This document shows, in pieces, positions 10,101-16,735 of a stretch of 59,929 nucleotides of DNA (position 1 is its first letter; each line of letters starts with the position of its first letter). The position numbers were made by a program, and so were the translations under genes. The stretch is from Anaerolineales bacterium. Its GTDB lineage: Bacteria > Chloroflexota > Anaerolineae > Anaerolineales > Villigracilaceae. The notes beneath the pieces were generated by a model. That model made no database searches. It was not told the DNA's origin and saw only the letters and a list, made by a program, of their open reading frames with translations. Location: assembly GCA_024710905.1 (NCBI GenBank), contig JANJTV010000030.1, forward strand, positions 1 to 59,929, given 5' to 3'.

Positions 10101-10556
10101 ACCATCGTTGGGCGCGGTTCGGCGGGCGGATACGTTGAAAAAGAAGCCCAGGAGGACAAGATTATCTATACCCGCCCGGAACTGGAGGACATGATCTGCC
10201 AGGCGATGGCCGGGCGGGCGGCAGAGTTAATCTACTATGGTGAAACGGAAGGCCTCTCGACCGGGGTGGCCAGCGACCTGCGGGCGGCCAGCCATTGGGC
10301 CGAGCGCATGGTCTGCGAATTCGGCATGAGCAGCCAGGTCGGGCAAATCTACCTGGAACGCCGTACTCCACCCATCCCTGAGGCTGTGACAAAAACCAGC
10401 CAGGAGATTGTCGCCGGGCAGTTAACCCGCGCAACAGAGATGCTCCAGAGAGACCGCAAAATCCTCGACCGGCTAAGCACGGAATTGCTGGAGCGCAACC
10501 GCCTGTCCCGGCCCGAACTGGAAACGCTGCTAGCCGGGCAAAAGCAGAAAAAATAA
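7155..10556 (+). CDS. Clp-N / AAA+ / receiver-like / FtsH-M41 fusion protease
   Basis: 1133 residues from the ATG at 7155, which has GGAGG six bases upstream; an earlier in-frame ATG at 7095 lies inside the preceding gene and has no such site. Domains: Clp-N (about 1-150); a ClpB D2-type AAA+ module with Walker A GPPGVGKT (203-210), Walker B LLFDEIE (D271, E272) and sensor-1 FTTNAG; a Rossmann-like receiver-type domain from about 484, with an aspartate at the phospho-acceptor position (LLDLW, D531) but without the usual paired acidic residues; an FtsH-type AAA+ module with GSPGTGKT (744-751), FIDEIDAVG (D803, E804) and DDALRRRFDR; then an M41 peptidase with the zinc motif HEAGH (964-968) and the third ligand in ASDLRAA. 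There is no membrane segment, unlike normal FtsH. It should unfold and degrade proteins in the cytoplasm with two ATPase engines in one chain. The Clp-N gene just upstream is a likely partner. Confidence 0.93.
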   Translation: MFIPQVQQVLQYARQDAWAQGRQEIDLALLIHAVQNGGGRVLLSQVSGIPLESLREKFPVQRPAAGLQTGELPLSREARTVMEQALHLAQEVPDRSHPGYVGLRHLVCALVASAPACAILEIKPLSQAEALRRLKAWSETEDQSPELSRFTSSLRELRASLLARVYGQDHAVHAFVEGLFNAEITAASDPGRKRPRAIFVFAGPPGVGKTYLAELGAEALKRPFKRFDMSAYSDHQAYMSLVGFPPSYQAAQPGQLTGFVQENPECFLLFDEIEKANLTTINLFLQILDAGRLEDKFSAKDISFKETIIIFTTNAGESLYDRPDQTGITASNASFHRRTILDALRTEKNRNGEPAFPAAICSRIATGYPVLFNHLGVNELEKIARTEIERMAGLLEQQYFKAVTFDTLLPIALVMREGGSVDARTVRAQSGIFVQTELFKFAELYRRERLESVWQQTDAIHFDFQIDGADEAETAALFAPAARLKILLIASDALADLYRTHLPEYEWLSAQNARDALQVLADHEADLVLLDLWVGSAVRGSIPVGTITQFDFAPLAASSLADGQESLQMIQERLPGTPVYILNIGQERGQEADEALLMACMKGGGARGMLNTAFCNTTDRDWMEERATFLESLQTIALRTYRERKARQLAQEHKVLVFESVPGVDEDERRVRIHLRNFHLSRAVSAEDSSQLLESVERPNVRFADVFGAEPAKEALQFVVDWLNNPRHYAALGIRPPRGILLTGSPGTGKTMLARALAGESNVSFLVASGTDFVTIWQGSGPQNVRDLFARARRYAPSIVFIDEIDAVGKKRMGGEGGGRAEEATLNALLTEMDGFGAPNARPVILLAATNLAESLDDALRRRFDREIEVPPPGRDARLAFLQHELAKRRLSQVSEQTLESLAGRSAGMTISDLLRVINEAAVMAARTAQTLDDALLETAFEKMRMGEASKAPDPDTLERIARHEAGHALIGWRTGNMPVQVTIVGRGSAGGYVEKEAQEDKIIYTRPELEDMICQAMAGRAAELIYYGETEGLSTGVASDLRAASHWAERMVCEFGMSSQVGQIYLERRTPPIPEAVTKTSQEIVAGQLTRATEMLQRDRKILDRLSTELLERNRLSRPELETLLAGQKQKK

Positions 10557-10619
10557 CACCACCAATACAAAGTTTCACCAGCGCTACACGAGCAGATGCA
10601 AAGGGGTGCGCCGGATGAT

Positions 10620-10663
10620 TGTGACAAATGTAACTTGTTTATTCAATGCGGGAATCGTATAGT
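10620..10663 (+). promoter_or_regulatory. Sigma70-type promoter with Crp/FNR-like site at about -42
   Basis: TTGTTT (10635-10640), a 17-base spacer and TATAGT (10658-10663) form a good promoter for the small membrane protein at 10706. Directly upstream is TGTGA-CAAATG-TAACT (10620-10635). Its centre lies about 42 bases before the expected start site near 10670, the position of a class II Crp/FNR activator site. The right half-site matches the consensus imperfectly. Confidence 0.5.
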
Positions 10664-10674
10664 GTATATACACT
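10661..10674. promoter_or_regulatory. Perfect 14-bp palindrome over the -10/start site
   Basis: AGTGTATATACACT is a perfect palindrome. It overlaps the TATAGT -10 element and the expected transcription start, the usual place for a repressor operator. The cognate regulator is unknown. Confidence 0.4.
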
Positions 10675-10705
10675 TTTTCCGCCGCCAAACAGAAAGGAGA
10701 ATGTG

Positions 10706-11107
10706 ATGGATTTCGGAACTGTTCTTCAAACCTGGCAATACTATGCCGGGGTTATCTTCTTGGGGGGGCTGTTGGGCACCCTGCTCTTCCGTTTCACCCC
10801 GCTGCCCGCCGAAGTAGCCGGGCATATTCGGACATTGGTACAAGCCGGGGCTGCCCTGGATCTGGCCAAACGTTCAGACAGCGACAGCATGGAAATGCTG
10901 GCCAAGCAGGTCGGGGTGCATGAGATTGCGGCAATCATGGTTTCGATCCGCAACCAGCGTCACCAGATGCTAACCATCGGCGTGATTGCCGCAGCCGTGA
11001 TCGTCCTGCTGGGCTTTATGTTCATCGCCTTTATGATCGACATCCCCGGCTGGATTTACGTGATCGGCGCGCTGGTGGGTGCCTTCCTGGTCTGGAGACT
11101 CTGGTAG
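10706..11107 (+). CDS. Small membrane protein, unknown function (133 aa)
   Basis: The ATG at 10706 has AAGGAG seven bases upstream and is preferred over the in-frame ATG at 10646, which lies upstream of the -10 element. One hydrophobic segment is near the N-terminus (about residues 9-28). A pair follows at the C-terminus (about 88-110 and 113-131) with an IPGW turn between them. The central part is an amphipathic helical stretch (about 45-85) that would face the cytoplasm. I do not recognise a family. It has its own promoter with a Crp/FNR-like site and is followed by a strong terminator, so it is transcribed alone. Confidence 0.75.
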   Translation: MDFGTVLQTWQYYAGVIFLGGLLGTLLFRFTPLPAEVAGHIRTLVQAGAALDLAKRSDSDSMEMLAKQVGVHEIAAIMVSIRNQRHQMLTIGVIAAAVIVLLGFMFIAFMIDIPGWIYVIGALVGAFLVWRLW

Positions 11108-11204
11108 GCCGGGAGCAACCATCGGAACCTGCCACCTGACCTTCCCTCGAGCCCGGGGAAAGGAAGGTTGGAATGTGCCTGAAGATAAATAAATGGGAAT
11201 ATCA

Positions 11205-11232
11205 GGGATGGTCTTTTACGACCATCCCTTTT
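11205..11232. terminator. Intrinsic terminator between convergent genes
   Basis: GGGATGGTC (11205-11213) pairs with GACCATCCC (11220-11228) around a six-base loop and is followed by TTTT. It ends the plus-strand gene at 11107 and may also serve the convergent minus-strand gene ending at 11244. Confidence 0.8.
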
Positions 11233-11243
11233 GGTTATCAATC

Positions 11244-11687
11244 TTACTGGCGGCCCTGGTAAGACCAAATTGTGCCTATTAACAAACTGAGTGCGGAGAA
11301 AAAGCCTAACCAACCGCCAAACAGCAATTGCCCATGAGGAGACCAGGTACTGAGTTCATAGGGGAGCAGCAGGAACGGCAGCAGGCCAAGCACAGCCAGG
11401 ATGACCATCACCAATGGGATTTTCCCGCTGTTAAGCCAGGAAGGTGGCACGGGGACAACTGGCAGGGTCAGTGCGGCGCAAGCGATGGCTGCGATTAGTG
11501 TTGGCAGGAACGAGTTTGGCAGCCCCGACGCCTTGCTGACGATCAGGGGCAGGAAGGAAAGACCTCCCGAAACCAGCCAGCCGCCAGCGGTCGCCCAATC
11601 AAAGAACAGGCTGACGACAAAGACAACCGCAGAGAACAGGATCAATTTCCCCGAACCGGTCAATTCACGATCATATTTTGTATCCAT
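11244..11687 (-). CDS. Four-helix membrane protein, unknown function
   Basis: About 147 residues with four hydrophobic helices (near residues 12-30, 35-75 and 88-108, and a final one before GTIWSYQGRQ). An ATG at 11696 gives three more residues, but AAAGG sits directly against it. The ATG at 11687 has the same AAAGG about nine bases upstream and is the better start. No catalytic motif is visible and I do not recognise a family. It is convergent with the small membrane protein at 10706 and divergent from the Cys-tail lipoprotein operon, with about 260 bases of promoter region between. Confidence 0.7.
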   Translation of the reverse strand: MDTKYDRELTGSGKLILFSAVVFVVSLFFDWATAGGWLVSGGLSFLPLIVSKASGLPNSFLPTLIAAIACAALTLPVVPVPPSWLNSGKIPLVMVILAVLGLLPFLLLPYELSTWSPHGQLLFGGWLGFFSALSLLIGTIWSYQGRQ

Positions 11688-11831
11688 CCATACCATCCTT
11701 TCTGAAACCTGCAGTAACCCTCCAAAAAACCATCAGGAAGCCAGACGCTCCCCTATTTCACTATACGTTTTTTGAGGCCGCGAGTCAATGTGAAAAATTG
11801 CGCAATCGGCCAGCACTCAACCGGGCAAGCG

Positions 11832-11873
11832 TTGATTTTCGCTCCAGTTTGTTGTATAGTGAAATTAATCACA
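11832..11873 (+). promoter_or_regulatory. Promoter of the lipoprotein/VKOR operon with overlapping Crp/FNR-like site
   Basis: TTGATT (11832-11837), a 17-base spacer and TATAGT (11855-11860) predict a start near 11867 and an untranslated leader of about 80 bases. AGTGA-AATTAA-TCACA (11858-11873) overlaps the -10 and start site. In this position a Crp/FNR-like protein would repress, unlike the -42 sites at 10620 and 16279. Confidence 0.5.
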
Positions 11874-11945
11874 AAAAAAAACCGGGTTGTCCCATAAAAA
11901 AGACGCCCGGAACGGGTTGCTATCACTGAAAACAGGAGGAAAACC

Positions 11946-13013
11946 ATGTCCCAGCAGACCACTGCCCGTTATATCATCACTTGCCTTGCATTGGCATTCC
12001 TTGTGATTCCGACTGGTTGCGGACCGGGGCAAAGCAATCGCCCAATAGAAAATCCTGATTCCACCCCGACAGAGCAGGCGGCGCTCGCTCCGACCAGCCA
12101 GACCCCGACCGCTCCACCCACCGAAGCACCTCTCGAGCCTGGCCTGCCCGAAATAATTCATGAAACGATGCCTGGCGAACCACTCTACACCCAGCGACTG
12201 CCGGAGGAATGCAATACCGGGTTCAATTTCAACCGCGCTGGGTACCGGGTGCGCCCGCCATGCGACTCGTGGGGCATTAACCTGCTCGAGCGCCCGGTCT
12301 CAAGGGATCTGTCCAACTTTTATCACTATATTGATATCCTGTCCGCCCGGGTAGGCAGCGACGGCGACTGGTTCTACGCCAGCCTGGACCTGTTCGGAGC
12401 CGGGGTACCCGAGGACGACACTCCCTATACCTACTTCTTTGAAATCGACCTGGACCAGAACGGGCGCGGGGACCTGTTGATCGCCGTAGGCAACCTGTCG
12501 CTGTATACCACCGAGTGGAGCGTGGCCGGGGTGCGTGCCTGGCAAGACCAGAATGGGGATGTCGGCGGTCCGACCGCCGTCCGCCCGGACAGCCAGGGAG
12601 GCGATGGATATGAAACCCTGCTCTTTGACCAAGGCCTGGGGGAGGATCCCGACCTGGCCTGGGCCCGGCGCTCCCCTGACGCTTACCAGCGCGTCGAGTT
12701 CGCCTTTAAGCCTTCCCTGTTACAGGGTAAGGCATCTTTCCTGTGGTGGGCAGGCGCCCAGCTCGGCTCCTTTGCACCAGGCGCATTTGACCTGATAGAC
12801 AGCACCGCCGAAGACAGTCTGTATACCATCGACACGACCTGCGGCTGGGCCTATGGCGGGCAGAGCGGATACAATGTGAAGTTCTGCTACGTCGATCCTG
12901 GGCCTACCAAGGCACCCGAGGAACAAGGTTGTATCCAGCCGCCCCATCCTGACCTGCAAAACAACTGCTGGTGGTGGGATGAGGCAGCCTGCCAGTGGAT
13001 TTGCATCAACTGA
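11946..13013 (+). CDS. Secreted lipoprotein with four-cysteine C-terminal tail (1)
   Basis: 355 residues; the ATG follows AGGAGG. A signal peptide ends in a probable lipobox (PTGC, C25), followed by a Thr/Pro/Ala-rich linker (about 30-68). The body (75-325) is beta-rich and includes an acidic DLDQNGRGDL segment that could bind calcium; I do not recognise its fold. The last 28 residues form a compact tail with C329, C341, C349 and C353, containing NNCWWWDEAACQW. The lipoprotein encoded next door ends in the same tail, with one residue changed over the last 25 and 5 of 75 bases. The gene is first in an operon with that lipoprotein and a thioredoxin-VKOR oxidase, so two disulfides per tail are expected (inference). 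Function unknown; probably extracellular or cell-surface. Confidence 0.85.
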   Translation: MSQQTTARYIITCLALAFLVIPTGCGPGQSNRPIENPDSTPTEQAALAPTSQTPTAPPTEAPLEPGLPEIIHETMPGEPLYTQRLPEECNTGFNFNRAGYRVRPPCDSWGINLLERPVSRDLSNFYHYIDILSARVGSDGDWFYASLDLFGAGVPEDDTPYTYFFEIDLDQNGRGDLLIAVGNLSLYTTEWSVAGVRAWQDQNGDVGGPTAVRPDSQGGDGYETLLFDQGLGEDPDLAWARRSPDAYQRVEFAFKPSLLQGKASFLWWAGAQLGSFAPGAFDLIDSTAEDSLYTIDTTCGWAYGGQSGYNVKFCYVDPGPTKAPEEQGCIQPPHPDLQNNCWWWDEAACQWICIN

Positions 13014-13034
13014 CCGTATGCAAAGGAGGTACAC

Positions 13035-14474
13035 ATGAGTAAAACCCGCCTATTGCTGCCCGGCCTGCTGGCGCTTATCCTGGTCGCCTGCCAGCCTACC
13101 CTGCCTCCCTGTGAATCACGGGAGTTGGTCCCGCCAGCCATCCTCTCCTCGCCGGCCAATCGATCAATCATCGACACCCTGCGGCCGTCCCTGAGTTGGC
13201 AGGCCAATCTGGAATGCTCACCACAGGGGTACTCTTTTGAACTGGCCAGCCCGTCCGGAACCCTGCAGGATATTACCCAGGACCCCTCCTGGAGCCCATC
13301 CGAAGACCTGACTCCCGCCACCGGGTATACCTGGCGTGTGGCTGCCGTAGCCGAGGATGGAACGGTCGGGCCGTATACGAACCCGTCTTCCTTCTTCACC
13401 GGGCCGATCTGCCAATCCAACCAATCCCTTGGACTGCAGTTGGACTCTCCCGCCGCCGGGACCCTGGTCAGCAGCGCCTCCCCGGCCCTGGAATGGTCCT
13501 ATACGCAACAGGTCTGCACCCCGGAGGACCACAGCTTTGCGGTTCGCAATGAGCTTACCGGCGTGACCGTGCTCTCCGGGCAGATGAACGGCCCGGGCAC
13601 AGGCTTCAGCACCCCGATCAACTATCTGGAGGACTGTCAGCTGTATCGCTGGTGGGTGGTGCCTACCCTGAACGGGCAGCCGGCTGACTCCTATGCCTAC
13701 ACCACGGCCGGATTCGTCACCAATTTCACGAACAGTTGTCCTGGCGGAGCCTGTGATGCTGCCAGCCTGACCGCGCCTGTACCACTCACCCCACCGGATG
13801 GCAGCCTGTGGACCAAGCCCTCCCCGGAGATCTCCTGGCAGTATGACCTGCCCGACTGTCTGACCAGCCTGCGCTTCGTAGCCGAGATTGGCCCCGACCC
13901 GGCCTTCACCCCGGGTAGCAGCGCTAACACCGAATTGGCCGGCACCAGCAGCCTGCGCTTTGATCCGGCTGCCTACCTGCTCGAAGACTGCACGCCGTAT
14001 TACTGGCGAGTAAGTGTCCTGCTACCAGACGGAACGGCCGGCCCGGTCTCCCCGATCTGGCAGTTCACAACCGACCTGGCCGGTGAATGCACGGACCGCA
14101 GCAGCGCCAGCATTCGGCAGGATGCAGTCTGCCGGGAAGGGCCGGGAACAATCTACCCGATTTCCTTGTATCTTTCGGCAGGTGAGTCAGTCGACCTGCT
14201 CGCCCGCAGCGAAGACTCCAGTTGGGTGATGTTGCGCCGTCCGGATGGATACGGCAGTTGCTGGCTCAATGCCACCCTGATCGATGGCAGCCCGGATCTG
14301 GAAAACCTACCTGACCAACCGGCTCCCCCACCGCCTTTAATCCTCCAGGAAACCCCCGTGGTGGAATCTGGCGAGGACGAACCGGATACCTGTGTAAAGC
14401 CGCCCCATCCCGACCTGCAAAACAACTGCTGGTGGTGGGATGAGGCTGCCTGCCAGTGGATTTGTATCAATTAA
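13035..14474 (+). CDS. Secreted lipoprotein: three Fn3-like repeats, SH3b, four-cysteine tail (2)
   Basis: 479 residues; the ATG follows AAGGAGG. The lipobox is LVAC (C19). Three Fn3-like repeats of about 100-110 residues (about 35-125, 130-235 and 245-350) each carry a late W-RV or Y-WWV strand and a pair of cysteines. An SH3b-like domain follows (about 360-425: VCREGPGTIYP, then SSWVMLRRPDG), then a short proline linker and the same tail as the preceding lipoprotein (C453, C465, C473, C477). With many cysteines outside the membrane it is a likely substrate of the thioredoxin-VKOR protein encoded 18 bases downstream. The repeats suggest binding to cell wall or surface polymers; the true ligand is unknown. 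Confidence 0.87.
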   Translation: MSKTRLLLPGLLALILVACQPTLPPCESRELVPPAILSSPANRSIIDTLRPSLSWQANLECSPQGYSFELASPSGTLQDITQDPSWSPSEDLTPATGYTWRVAAVAEDGTVGPYTNPSSFFTGPICQSNQSLGLQLDSPAAGTLVSSASPALEWSYTQQVCTPEDHSFAVRNELTGVTVLSGQMNGPGTGFSTPINYLEDCQLYRWWVVPTLNGQPADSYAYTTAGFVTNFTNSCPGGACDAASLTAPVPLTPPDGSLWTKPSPEISWQYDLPDCLTSLRFVAEIGPDPAFTPGSSANTELAGTSSLRFDPAAYLLEDCTPYYWRVSVLLPDGTAGPVSPIWQFTTDLAGECTDRSSASIRQDAVCREGPGTIYPISLYLSAGESVDLLARSEDSSWVMLRRPDGYGSCWLNATLIDGSPDLENLPDQPAPPPPLILQETPVVESGEDEPDTCVKPPHPDLQNNCWWWDEAACQWICIN

Positions 14475-14492
14475 CCTTATCAAGGAGTATCC

Positions 14493-15527
14493 ATGCGAGT
14501 GACCTCGATCCTTCTCTTGCTCTTCGTCCTACTGCAGCCTGTCCAGACGGTACAGGCTGCCCCGGCTGTGGTCCATGCCATACTTTTCTACTCCCCCGCC
14601 TGCGGACACTGCCACATGGTGATTGAGCAGGTTCTACCGCCACTTTTTGAACAGTATGGTGACCAACTGGTGGTAATTGGCATCGACGTCACCCAACCGC
14701 AAGGCCAGAAATTGTTCATGGGTGCCCTGCAAAAGTTCAACATGGAAAGCAGTGGTGTACCGCTGCTGGTGGTCGGTGACAGTTATCTGATCGGCTCACG
14801 AGATATTCCAGAAAAATTCCCAGGGTTGATTGAGTCCGGACTGGCGGCCGGAGGCATCGCCTGGCCGGATATCCCCGGACTGCAGCAAGTATTGGAGCAG
14901 GAACTCTCAGCAGAACAAGGACCACAATCCCTGACCACTGATGCCAGCCAGGCCAGTTGGGAACGCAAGTTTGCTCGCGACCCGCTGGGCAATTCCCTGG
15001 CAGTGCTGGTGCTGCTGGGGATGGTTGCCGCCCTGGGCTGGACCGTGCGAACCTTCCGCACCCCCGCCACCAACCTGCCGAATGAATTCTTTAAGTGGGG
15101 AATCCCGCTGGCCAGCCTGCTCGGACTAATTGTGGCCGGATACCTGGCCTATGTCGAGACCCTGAACGTCACTGCAATCTGCGGGCCAGTGGGAGATTGC
15201 AACACCGTGCAGCAAAGTGAGTATGCGCGGTTATTCGGCATCCTGCCGATAGGAGTTCTTGGAGTGTTTGGCTACCTGGCCATCGGCCTGACCTGGGCCA
15301 TTGGTCAGTTTGCCCAGGGCAGGCTGGCTCTGGTTGGCCGGTTAGCCCTGTTTGGCTGTGCCCTGTTCGGCCTCCTGGCTTCCATCTACCTGACCTTTCT
15401 GGAACCATTTGTAATCGGCGCAACCTGCGCCTGGTGCCTGGCCTCAGCCATCTTAATTACCTTGATTCTACTCTTCTCAGTTCCGGGTGGCCGTGACAGT
15501 CTGCAGGAACTAACTTCGAGGGTCTGA
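14493..15527 (+). CDS. Thioredoxin-VKOR fusion, disulfide-bond forming oxidase
   Basis: 344 residues; the ATG follows AAGGAG. A signal peptide or anchor (1-23) leads to a thioredoxin-like domain with the active pair CGHC (37-40) and a downstream GVP that fits the cis-proline (88-90). A helix near 165-183 follows, then a four-helix vitamin K epoxide reductase domain (about 200-330) with the loop pair C230/C236 and the quinone-side CAWC (312-315). In this family VKOR passes electrons from the thioredoxin pair to quinone, so secreted cysteines become disulfides: a DsbA/DsbB system in one chain. Thioredoxin is normally C-terminal in bacterial VKOR fusions; here it precedes the VKOR core. The two upstream Cys-tail lipoproteins are the obvious clients. 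Confidence 0.93.
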   Translation: MRVTSILLLLFVLLQPVQTVQAAPAVVHAILFYSPACGHCHMVIEQVLPPLFEQYGDQLVVIGIDVTQPQGQKLFMGALQKFNMESSGVPLLVVGDSYLIGSRDIPEKFPGLIESGLAAGGIAWPDIPGLQQVLEQELSAEQGPQSLTTDASQASWERKFARDPLGNSLAVLVLLGMVAALGWTVRTFRTPATNLPNEFFKWGIPLASLLGLIVAGYLAYVETLNVTAICGPVGDCNTVQQSEYARLFGILPIGVLGVFGYLAIGLTWAIGQFAQGRLALVGRLALFGCALFGLLASIYLTFLEPFVIGATCAWCLASAILITLILLFSVPGGRDSLQELTSRV

Positions 15528-15540
15528 ACCCTCACCACTT

Positions 15541-15578
15541 AAAACACAAGACGGCCTAGTCTGGCCGTCTTGTGTTTT
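15541..15578. terminator. Bidirectional intrinsic terminator
   Basis: A 16-bp stem: AAAACACAAGACGGCC (15541-15556) pairs with GGCCGTCTTGTGTTTT (15563-15578) around TAGTCT. The flanking A and T runs allow termination of both the VKOR operon and the convergent XRE-cupin gene. Confidence 0.9.
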
Positions 15579-15590
15579 TCAAGGCTGCGA

Positions 15591-16190
15591 TCAAACTTCA
15601 TCAATATGCATCGGCAGGCCGCTATCGCTTTCCACATAATCGGAGATGATGATCAGGGCATTGGTGACATTACCGCCTGGGTTGCGCCAGCGATGATGCA
15701 GGTGAGCCGAGAACAGCAGGCTGTCACCCGTCTCGAGGGCGTAGAGCTCATCCTCCACCAGATATTCGAGCTGCCCGCGGATGACAAAGACGAATTCGTG
15801 ACCGGTATGTACGACATGGCTGGGGCCACTGGTAGCGCCATTTTCAAGCGTCAGCAGGAAAGGCATCATCCGCCCGGTAAAAGTCTCCCCGCCCAGGCCC
15901 TCCCATAACCCGCGCAGGAACGGCAGGCGGGTACGCTGATCGGCCTTAATATGAACCACAGCATGGCGGCGCAACGCCGGAGAAAAAAAATCGGTCACCG
16001 GCACACTTAGAGCATCTGCTAGGCGGTAGAGGGTGCTGACGGATGGCGAGGCCTTGCCCCGTTCGATCATGCTCAGGGCATTCGCTGAAAGGCCGCTCAT
16101 GGTGGCCAGCGTCCGCATGGAAACCTGGCGCTGCTCGCGCATTTCCTTTAAGCGAATGCCCACATCGACAGAAACTGCTTCCTTTTCCAT
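15591..16190 (-). CDS. XRE-family regulator with cupin sensor domain (1)
   Basis: 199 residues from the ATG at 16190, which has GGAG seven bases upstream; an ATG at 16202 would add four residues and is possible. An N-terminal XRE helix-turn-helix (about 10-67) contains LATMSGLSANALSMIERGKA and SPSVSTLYRLADAL. A cupin_2 domain fills about 115-190 (HTGHEFVFVIRGQLEYLV, then GDSLLFSAHLHHRW) with histidines and a glutamate placed as metal ligands. Regulators of this build sense a small molecule through the cupin. It is divergent from the ArsR/octaheme operon and convergent with the VKOR operon. A paralogue with the same build lies at 47966, again beside a multiheme cytochrome and an ArsR gene. Confidence 0.92.
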   Translation of the reverse strand: MEKEAVSVDVGIRLKEMREQRQVSMRTLATMSGLSANALSMIERGKASPSVSTLYRLADALSVPVTDFFSPALRRHAVVHIKADQRTRLPFLRGLWEGLGGETFTGRMMPFLLTLENGATSGPSHVVHTGHEFVFVIRGQLEYLVEDELYALETGDSLLFSAHLHHRWRNPGGNVTNALIIISDYVESDSGLPMHIDEV

Positions 16191-16229
16191 AAATTTCTCC
16201 ATCTGCCCTTAAACATCAGGGGGAATTTC

Positions 16230-16253
16230 ATTGTACACAGTCTGGCACACAGT
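16230..16253 (-). promoter_or_regulatory. -10 element and direct repeat before the XRE-cupin gene
   Basis: On the minus strand TACAAT (16235-16230) is a likely -10 for the regulator gene. Just upstream is a direct repeat ACACAGT-CTGGC-ACACAGT (16235-16253, plus strand), 12 bases apart, close to one helical turn. It could be an autoregulatory operator. Confidence 0.35.
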
Positions 16254-16278
16254 TGAAGTGACATGCTGCAAAATTACT

Positions 16279-16322
16279 TGTGATATTTATCACTAACGTG
16301 ACACCTGACCCGGTGCTATTAT
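16279..16322 (+). promoter_or_regulatory. Crp/FNR-type site at about -42 of the ArsR/octaheme operon
   Basis: TGTGA-TATTTA-TCACT (16279-16294) matches nine of ten fixed bases of TGTGA-N6-TCACA. TATTAT (16317-16322) is a plausible -10 with a poor -35. The expected start near 16329 puts the site centre about 42 bases upstream, typical of an activator-dependent class II promoter. Oxygen or redox control by an FNR-like protein would suit the cytochrome operon (inference). Confidence 0.55.
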
Positions 16323-16371
16323 GGCGACAGAACTATATTCGTTTATTCATATATAAGGTAAAGCGACTGTC

Positions 16372-16716
16372 ATGATCTCCCCCACCCTTGCCCAGGAAGT
16401 CAGCCAGTTGGAAGCCGATCTATGTTTTGCCCTGGCTGACCCCACCCGCATCCTGATTCTGTATGCATTAAATGAAAGCTCTCGCAACGTGACAGAGATC
16501 TGCGCCGAGCTCAAAGTGCCGCAGCCGACTGCCTCGCGTCATCTCAAGATCTTGCGTGAGCGCGGGCTGGTGCGTGCCGAACGCCAGGGTGTGGTGATTA
16601 ATTACCACCTGAATGACCGTCGCCTGATTGAAGCGCTGGACTTGCTGCGCAGCGTACTCCGAGACCGCATCAACCACCGCGCAAACCTGATGGAAGTCAT
16701 CAACGAAGCAGAATAA
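16372..16716 (+). CDS. ArsR-family repressor (1)
   Basis: 114 residues with the winged-helix core of ArsR/SmtB repressors: ADPTRILILYALNE, the recognition helix in PQPTASRHLKILRERGLV and the wing RAERQGVVINYHL. The classical metal site ELCVCD is absent. Cysteines are only in DLCFAL and EICAEL, and the first is also present at the matching place in the second ArsR protein of the window (NFCKAM). A thiol or persulfide sensor of the SqrR/BigR kind is conceivable because the operon encodes YeeE and rhodanese proteins, but the cysteine positions do not prove it. First gene of the octaheme/YeeE operon, with 19 bases to the next gene. Confidence 0.92.
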   Translation: MISPTLAQEVSQLEADLCFALADPTRILILYALNESSRNVTEICAELKVPQPTASRHLKILRERGLVRAERQGVVINYHLNDRRLIEALDLLRSVLRDRINHRANLMEVINEAE

Positions 16717-16735
16717 GGCCCACAAGGAGCATGTC

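Noticed and set aside
9536..10159. 207-residue minus-strand frame within the protease gene
   Set aside because: Arg/Ser-rich shadow of the FtsH-coding DNA.
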